Assembly (NCBI GenBank): GCA_016705245.1
Contig: JADIYM010000002.1
Location: 248,001 to 312,000, forward strand
Source of the DNA: Blastocatellia bacterium
Lineage (GTDB): Bacteria; Acidobacteriota; Blastocatellia; UBA7656; JADIYM01
Direction: 5' to 3'
Length of the DNA stretch: 64,000 nt
A model generated the notes under the pieces. That model was given only the letters and a program-made list of their open reading frames with translations, did no database searches and was not told where the DNA came from. Both the position numbers and the translations under genes were made by a program. Numbering within the stretch: position 1 is the stretch's first letter; each line of letters begins with the position of its first letter. Of the stretch, positions 58,181 through 64,000 are shown piece by piece.

Positions 58181-58199
58181 CGTCGGGATTTGCCCGACG
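58181..58199 (+). terminator. Hairpin after tatD
   Basis: CGTCGGG (58181-58187) and CCCGACG (58193-58199) form a perfect 7-bp stem with a 5-base loop, six bases after the tatD stop. No T-run follows. It may end the metG-tatD transcript. Confidence 0.45.
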
Positions 58200-58259
58200 C
58201 GAGCCACTGCGCCCGGATCTGCCGTTTCCTCAGAGGGTTCCGTGCCCTCCAATGTCCTG

Positions 58260-58268
58260 TGCTAGAAT
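58260..58268 (+). promoter_or_regulatory. Extended -10 promoter upstream of the polyprenyl synthase gene
   Basis: TG-C-TAGAAT is a good extended -10 element; no -35 hexamer of consensus quality sits 16-18 bases upstream, as is usual for this class. It lies 141 bp before the polyprenyl synthase start at 58409. The rest of the 233-bp gap shows nothing else. Confidence 0.4.
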
Positions 58269-58408
58269 TGCGTCGTCCCTTGGCGGCACGGCGCGTCGCT
58301 TTCACGGCGACGGAGACGGGCTGTCACCCTGCTGGGGAACGGTCGATCGGCCGTTACCTCACTCGCTCCCGGGTATTCGCGGCACTGTTCCCGAGAAGAC
58401 GTCTTTCA

Positions 58409-59449
58409 ATGCAAACGACAGTTCCCAGCAGCACATCGCCCGCCGACGAGCGCTCGCGCCTTTCGGCACCGCAAGTGTTCTCACTGATTCGGGACGACCT
58501 GGCCTGCGTTGAGCGCGACCTTGGTACGCTTCTCGCATCGGAGCTCGGCATCGTGGACGCCATCGGCCGCCATCTGCTCGAGGCCGGCGGCAAGCGGATT
58601 CGTCCTGCACTCCTTCTTCTCGCGGCGCGAACCTGCGTTGGCGATGCGAGCATCGCGTTGCCGCACGCGGTCGTTCGCATGGCCGCGGTGATGGAGATGC
58701 TTCACGCGGCCACTCTCGTTCACGACGACATCATCGACGATGCGAAGGTGCGGCGAGGCCGCCCATCGGTCAACGTGACCTGGGGCAACGAGATCAGCGT
58801 TCTCATGGGCGACTGGCTCTACATGAAGGCCTTCGAGGTAACGCTCGATCAGCGGAACTTCGATGTGCTCGACCTGCTGACGCAGATGACGCGTCGCATG
58901 ACGGAGGGCGAGCTTATCCAGCTCGACGTCCTCGGTTCGGTGGACATTACCGAGACGCAGCACCTCGAGATCGTCCGGCGAAAGACCGCGTTCATGTTCC
59001 GGGCGTGCACCGAAATCGGCGCAATCGTTGGAGGCGCCAATGTCGAACAGCGCGCGGCGCTTCGCGAGTACGGACTGAATGCGGGCATCGCATTTCAGCT
59101 CATCGACGACGTCCTTGACTTCGTGTCGACGGAAGACAAGCTCGGCAAACCCGTCGCCAACGATCTGCGCGAAGGAAAGCTGACGTTGCCGCTCATTCAC
59201 CTCATCGAGATGGGCGATCCGGAACATCGCCGGCTCGTTGAAACGGTCGTGACCGAAGGTGCGTTCGAATCGGTGACACGGGAAGAGATCCTCGGGCTCG
59301 TTATCGAGCACGGGACGCTCGATCGGGCGCGCGCGCAGGCTCGCGCGTACGCGGCAAGGGCTACGGACGCCCTTTCGTGTTTCCAGGATTCCGAGTATCG
59401 ACAGGCGCTCCTTTCGATCCCCAACTTCATCGTGGAGCGCGAGACGTAA
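58409..59449 (+). CDS. Trans-polyprenyl diphosphate synthase
   Basis: A 346-residue prenyl chain elongase. The first aspartate-rich motif is AATLVHDDIIDDAKVRRGR near residue 100 and the second is GIAFQLIDDVLDF near 230. The residues just before the first motif (MAAVMEMLHAATL) have small side chains. That suggests medium or long chains such as octaprenyl diphosphate for quinones, but chain length is not certain. The ATG at 58409 begins a short Ser/Thr tail before the domain; the frame is open from 58145. The stop and the next start share one base (TAATG). Confidence 0.9.
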   Translation: MQTTVPSSTSPADERSRLSAPQVFSLIRDDLACVERDLGTLLASELGIVDAIGRHLLEAGGKRIRPALLLLAARTCVGDASIALPHAVVRMAAVMEMLHAATLVHDDIIDDAKVRRGRPSVNVTWGNEISVLMGDWLYMKAFEVTLDQRNFDVLDLLTQMTRRMTEGELIQLDVLGSVDITETQHLEIVRRKTAFMFRACTEIGAIVGGANVEQRAALREYGLNAGIAFQLIDDVLDFVSTEDKLGKPVANDLREGKLTLPLIHLIEMGDPEHRRLVETVVTEGAFESVTREEILGLVIEHGTLDRARAQARAYAARATDALSCFQDSEYRQALLSIPNFIVERET

Positions 59450-61780
59450 TGTACTGTCGGACGTGCGACATCGAGTACCCGAACAGTCTCAGGTTCTGCA
59501 AGTATTGCGGTGAGGGACTCGTGGCGAGAGAGTCCGTCGGCACTCAGTACTGCCCGGCGTGCGGCTCTACCGTGGAGCGGGAGTGGGCGTTCTGTAACGA
59601 GTGCGGGGTCGATCTCGCAACGCTCGGTGCCCCGCCAACGCATGAGATCTGCCTGTCGTGCAGTGCGACAGTCAAACGCGGCTGGATGTTCTGCAAACAG
59701 TGTGGTGAGCAGGTCACTGCGGACCGCGCTCCGAACCGATGTCCGAACTGCAACGCCGGAGTTCGTGACGGATGGATGTTCTGCAAGCAGTGCGGTGTCG
59801 GTCTGACGGCCGCTGGCGACGACCGCGGGGCGTTTCGTACGGTTGCGGGCATGCCGGCGCTGCCACCGGAGGACGACGAGGCCGAGCCGTTCTCAAATCT
59901 GAAGAGCGGAGAACTGCCGCCGCTCGACGCCGTGATCTCGGCGTCGAAGAGCCGGCAGGCGAGTCGCGCTCCGGCGCAGGACGACGTGCACCAGGGAACC
60001 AAACCGCTGCTCGTGACGCGAACGACCGGTCATCTCGACACGGACGCGCTCGAGCAAGAATTCCGGAACCATTCGGCAAGTGGCGTGGCTAACGAGGGTC
60101 GGCTCGAGGCTTCCGAGCTCTTCGACGCCGACTCGGATGAACCGACCAGCCGGCTGGCAGGCGAGGAGGCCAGGCCGTCTTTGCCGCTCGGTCAGATGTC
60201 AACGGAGGTCTATTCGGCGGTCCATCCTCCGCCGGCCTCGGATTCGCCGCTTCACGGCACGGCGGTGGTTGGGGACGTGCCGCCAGTCGGGGCGCCCCTG
60301 CCGCCGGCTGCCGACTCGACGCTCGTGATGAGTGCACCGCTTGCGCCGCCCACGCCGCCGCCATCGGATCGAAACGCGGCGACGGTCGTACAACACGAGA
60401 TTCCTCCGGGCGCCGGATCGTGGCAGGACGCGACGCCCATTTTCCAGCCACCTGGTTCCGACGCAACGCAGATCTACGACGTCTCCGGCGGTGGGACGCA
60501 GCTTTACGACGCGCAAGCCGCGGCGTCGCTGCCGGATGTGGTCGAGTCGGAGGCCTTCGATCCGTATGCCACCCAGGTAGTCCATCCATCCACGTTCGGC
60601 GTTCAGGCTCATCCCTCTCAGGCTTATCCCACGAGCGGAGGCGCACCGGTACCGACATTCGAGCAACAGCAACCGGCAACGGTGAATAGTCCGACCGTGG
60701 CGCTGCCGTCCGATCCAGCCTTCTCGTCGTATTCGACTCCGGGACCACAACAACAGCCTCCGGCCTGGGGTGATCTTCACGCGGCGGCCGGACAGCGGGG
60801 GCAGGCCGGTAGTTATTCGGAATACCTCGCCTCGACCTCCGTTCCTCCATCGGTTCAGCGAGAACCGCAGCCGTTTCCGTCGCCGCCTGTGAGCGCTGCT
60901 GAACCGTCGTCGGGCTCGGGAATGAAATTCATCATCCTCGGGATCGCGGGGCTCGTGCTGCTTTCGATCGTGGGTGTCGCGGGTTTCTTCGCCGTTCAGT
61001 GGTGGCGCAACCAGCAGGTTGCGGTCACGTCGCCGCCGATCGTATCCGAACCTTCGCCAGGTCCGACTACTCCGCCTACGACTCCGGCGTCGTCCGGCGT
61101 GCCGGACGGAATGGTGCTGGTCCCCGGCGGGAGTATCGCCCTGGGGACGGATGACGCAGCAGCCGACGAGTTCTCACGACCGGCGCACTCCGTCGAGGTG
61201 AAGGCGTTCTACATCGACAAGACCGAGGTTACGAACGCCCAGTACAAGGCCTTTGTTGACGCGACCGGTCGAAAGCCACCGGCGAAGGGTTGGACCGGTG
61301 GAGCGCCGACACCCGGCACGGAAAACTGGCCCGTCGTCCACGTTTCCTGGGGTGACGCGACCGAGTACGCCACTTGGGCGAAGAAGCGACTGCCGACAGA
61401 GATGGAATGGGAGTTCGCGGCCCGCGGCACAGACGGCCGCGCCTACCCGTGGGGACCGACGTGGGATGCATCGAAGGGAAATCTGGGCAAGCCGCTCACG
61501 GCCTCGATCATGCCGGTCGGTCAGTTTCCGGCGGGTGCAAGCCCGTTCGGCGCGCTCGACATGGTCGGCAATGTCTAGGGAGTGGACCGCGAGCAGCTTC
61601 TCGGTCTATCCGGGAGCTACGGTCGACCCCGAGGCATCCGCCCGTTATGACGGATTCAAGGTCATCCGCGGCGGGGCTTACGACAACACTGGCAACAACA
61701 CGGCAATGTACCGTGGATTTTTTGCGGCAAAGGCGGCCCTGCCGCGAATCGGATTCCGCTGCGCGCAGGACGCTCCGTGA
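59449..61780 (+). CDS. Zinc-ribbon membrane protein with extracellular FGE-sulfatase domain, frameshifted
   Basis: About 776 residues. The first 125 hold at least four zinc ribbons (YCRTCD/FCKYCG, YCPACG/FCNECG, CLSCS/FCKQCG, RCPNCN/FCKQCG). A 350-residue Pro/Ser/Thr/Gln-rich disordered linker follows, then one transmembrane helix (492-519, MKFIILGIAGLVLLSIVGVA). An external FGE-sulfatase (SUMF1-like) domain begins near 552 (MVLVPGGSIALGTDDA, then EVTNAQYKAFVDATGRKPP and KKRLPTEMEWEFAARGTDG). The frame stops at 61578 at GNV-TAG; removing one A near 61576 restores VWEWTAS, and the domain ends with GFRCAQDAP at 61780. FGE-like domains bind or modify peptides; activity here is unknown. Confidence 0.85.
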
Positions 61781-61843
61781 TCAAGGCCCCTGGGGAGTGG
61801 GACGGTGCGAGGTTCGTTCGCATCGGTTTCTGAGGAGAGCTTC

Positions 61844-63021
61844 ATGATTCCGGTCAAAACGCTGACGCGATGCGTGGTCGTGGTACTCGCCCTTGCGTTG
61901 ACGGTCGTCGCGCCTGCAGCGGCGGCGGCGCAGGATTCGACGGGTCGTCCGACCGGTCCGACCGGCAAACCGAAAAGGCCTCGCGGCCGTCCCGGAAAAG
62001 TCATCCGAGGTCGCTCAAAGTCCGACGTCGAGAAAGTGCCGTCGTCCTCCGTTATCATTCGGTCGTATCCGCCCGGCGCTGAGGTCTTCATCGATGGCGA
62101 GCTTGTCGGAACGACGGCAGACGACGGAGAGCTCGAGTTGAGTGACATGCGGCTCGGGTCGCACCGCATCGTTCTCAGGAAGGACGGTTACCGGGAATGG
62201 TCGCAGACGGTCATCCTGCGGTCGTCGACCGAGACAGAGGAGATCGAGCCCCTCCTGCAGGCAGAGAATTCTCAATACCTCCGCGACCTTGGCAAGGTGC
62301 CCGTCCTGGATCTCGGGCGGGAAGTGAAGGGTCAAGTCAGCCGCGAGAGCATTGCCTTGTCGGACGGCACGGGCTTCTACTCGAATTCTGGATCAAGCTG
62401 GCCGAGTCCGATGCCCTCATCATCGTGTTGAAGCCCGTCGGGTTCCGGCCGTCGATCAAGCTCGTCGACGATTCGAACATCCTCTATCCAGTGCAGTCTG
62501 TTTCGGAGAGCGTCTACCAGACAGTGACGTTGCCGAAGGCCGGCAGCTACTACCTCCAGGTCATCGCGCCGCTCGACGAAAGCACGTATTCGGCGGGCGA
62601 GTTTTCGCTGCTCGTGGTCTCCGAGAAGTCAGCGCATGTGCCGCAGCCGATTGCCATCGGGGCGTCGGTGACGGGATCTCTCGACGTGACCGACTCGCAA
62701 AGCGGTCCCGGCGATTATTATGACGCCTGGACGATCGCCGGCCAGGTGGGATCCCGCGTTCGGATCTCGGTCGATACGGCGGGTGGTTTCGTTGCAGGAA
62801 TGACGCTGCTTCTGGATGGTCGCGTAGTCGCGACGAGCGGCAAGGGCGACGAACCGAAGAAGAAACCGAAGGGCAAGGGCAAGGGCAAGGACGAACCGCA
62901 GGGGGCGTCGCTGCCCGAGATCCTCACCACACTGACGGGCGGCACCTACACCATCTACGTTCGGAGCCTCTCCGGCGCAAAACAGGGCACGTACACGCTT
63001 TCCGTGACGATGGCGAACTAG
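61844..63021 (+). CDS. Exported PEGA-domain protein, one frameshift
   Basis: About 392 residues, with a signal peptide (TRCVVVVLALALTVVAPAAA) and a basic Lys/Arg/Pro linker. A PEGA domain follows (VIIRSYPPGAEVFIDGELVG, then LGSHRIVLRKDGYREWS), usual in bacterial surface proteins and likely a recognition fold. After a single-base shift near 62380, a second beta-rich, PPC-like part follows. It includes TVTLPKAGSYYLQVIAPLDE and YTIYVRSLSGAKQGTYTLSV, interrupted by a lysine-glycine run (KKKPKGKGKGKDEP near 62865). GAGGAGAG precedes the start. It follows the zinc-ribbon/FGE gene. Open pieces are 61805-62431 and 62197-63021. Confidence 0.78.
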
Positions 63022-63056
63022 CGCGCGGCGCGGCCACCTGGCCGCCGAGCTCTCCG

Positions 63057-64000
63057 ATGAACCAGGAACGATTCGACGTCCTCATCGATTCGATCGGAAA
63101 GCTCGCTCGCCGCGGTGCGACGGCGCACGCGCTCAACATCCTCGAGAAAATGCGGCCGGTCGAGGTTGCCGCAGTCCTGAAGGCTCTTCAAGGCCGACCA
63201 CGCGAGGCCACGTTTGCGGGCCTTGCCGAGAGAGATCCGGAGAAGGCTGCCGAGTCGCTGTCCGAGCTCGGACCGGAGTTCGTGCGCGAGCTGCTCGAGC
63301 CGCTTCCCGTCGATAGAACGTTGCAGCTGCTCGCCGCGCTCTCGAAGGATGACGCCGCGGGACTCGTCGACGAGCTGCCTGAGCCCCTTCGGACCGAGCT
63401 GCTCGAGCGACTGCAGGACGAGCACGCATCGGACGTGCAGGAGCTCCTGAATTTCCACACGGAGACGGCCGGCCGAATCATGACACCGGACTTCTTCGCG
63501 CTCGGCGAAGACGTGACGGTGTCGGAGGCAATCGCGGCGCTTCAGAAGCGCAGCGAGGACTTCGAGATGTCGTTCTACGTGTACGTTGTCGACGAACGAA
63601 GCCACCTTCTCGGCGTCGTGAACATGCGCCAGTTGCTGTTGAACTCGCCCTCGACTCCGCTCCGGAAGTTCATGTCGACGGATGTCATCAAGGTGACGAC
63701 CGCCACGGATCAGGAGGAGGTCGCGAGGCTCGTGGCGAATTACAACCTCATCGCACTCCCCGTGGTGGACGCCGAGAATCGCCTCGTCGGGATCGTCACC
63801 GTCGACGACATAATCGACGTGATCAAGGAGGAAGCGACGGAGGACATTTATGCACTCGCGGGCGTGGAGGCAGACGATCGCGCCACTGGCAGCTCGTGGC
63901 AATCGGTGCGAAGCCGTCTGCCCTGGTTGTTGATCAGCCTCGGAACCGCGCTGCTCGCGGCAGCGGTCGTCAATGCGTACCGGGACGTCATTGGCAGCGC
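63057..64000 (+). CDS. mgtE: Magnesium transporter MgtE (5' part, runs off the window)
   Basis: The first 314 residues of an MgtE Mg2+ channel. The N-terminal superhelical domain (NILEKMRPVEVAAVLKALQG, then LFEELDPE-like repeats) covers about 1-125. A CBS pair follows: TAGRIMTPDFFALGEDVTVS, then LRKFMSTDVIKVTTATDQEE and GIVTVDDIIDVIKEEATED. The first transmembrane helix begins RLPWLLISLGTALLAAAVV just before the window edge. In MgtE the N and CBS domains sense cytosolic Mg2+ and gate the pore. The ATG lies 35 bp after the PEGA gene, with a GC hairpin between them. Confidence 0.93.
   Translation, partial: MNQERFDVLIDSIGKLARRGATAHALNILEKMRPVEVAAVLKALQGRPREATFAGLAERDPEKAAESLSELGPEFVRELLEPLPVDRTLQLLAALSKDDAAGLVDELPEPLRTELLERLQDEHASDVQELLNFHTETAGRIMTPDFFALGEDVTVSEAIAALQKRSEDFEMSFYVYVVDERSHLLGVVNMRQLLLNSPSTPLRKFMSTDVIKVTTATDQEEVARLVANYNLIALPVVDAENRLVGIVTVDDIIDVIKEEATEDIYALAGVEADDRATGSSWQSVRSRLPWLLISLGTALLAAAVVNAYRDVIGS

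Overview
The window is a 64-kb, GC-rich bacterial chromosomal segment, dense in genes on both strands. It probably comes from an Acidobacteriota-like organism. The evidence is a secreted VWFA-type protein of the acidobacterial kind, a SpoIVB-S55-like secreted protein of the same flavour, many signal-peptide propeller, PEGA, VWA and TPR proteins, and an rimP-nusA-infB-rbfA-nrnA operon. No rRNA, tRNA, CRISPR array, phage or complete insertion sequence was recognised. Several genes carry single-base frameshifts, often in short homopolymers, and infB carries at least six. Consensus errors are therefore likely, and broken genes are described over their full footprint.

Layout. 1-6.1 kb: translation and RNA operon (rimP end, nusA, infB, rbfA, nrnA). 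6-9 kb: ABC1/UbiB kinase and a VWFA secreted protein, both on the minus strand. 9-12.6 kb: a three-gene island (glycosyltransferase-like, nucleotidyltransferase-like, HPr-kinase-like) broken up and followed by REP-like elements. 13.2-15.7 kb: M24 and M20 peptidases. 16-22.2 kb: peptide-binding lipoprotein, a Nudix-FolP fusion, a two-subunit B12 acyl-CoA mutase and an enoyl-CoA hydratase. 22.2-22.9 kb: a palindromic element enclosing a Y1 (IS200/RAYT-like) transposase remnant. 23-28 kb: DinB-like protein, S55-like protein, beta-propeller protein. 28-30.2 kb: thiL and an aminotransferase (minus). 30.3-35.3 kb: response regulator with zinc ribbons, a solo palindromic repeat, then nifS-like, a coiled-coil secreted protein, ybeY and phoH (minus). 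35.8-50.4 kb: a 15-kb run of exported proteins (two-component-type propeller, VIT-VWA, lipoprotein, a giant TPR protein of about 2550 residues, and a 621-residue exported protein). 50.5-55.3 kb: argS (minus) diverging from sir2-larC-folE. 55.4-64 kb: metG, tatD, polyprenyl diphosphate synthase, a zinc-ribbon/membrane/FGE-domain protein, a PEGA protein and the start of mgtE.

Points of most interest: (1) a gene fusing a NudB-like Nudix hydrolase to dihydropteroate synthase, with folE also in the window; (2) a mutase labelled by homology as methylmalonyl-CoA mutase whose two carboxylate-contacting positions are His and Gln, which points to an isobutyryl-CoA-type substrate; (3) a family of REP-like elements with shared terminal inverted repeats, one containing a transposase remnant; (4) the translationally coupled propeller/VIT-VWA/lipoprotein/giant-TPR envelope cluster; (5) an exact-spacing sigma-28-type promoter in the long leader before the binding-protein gene.
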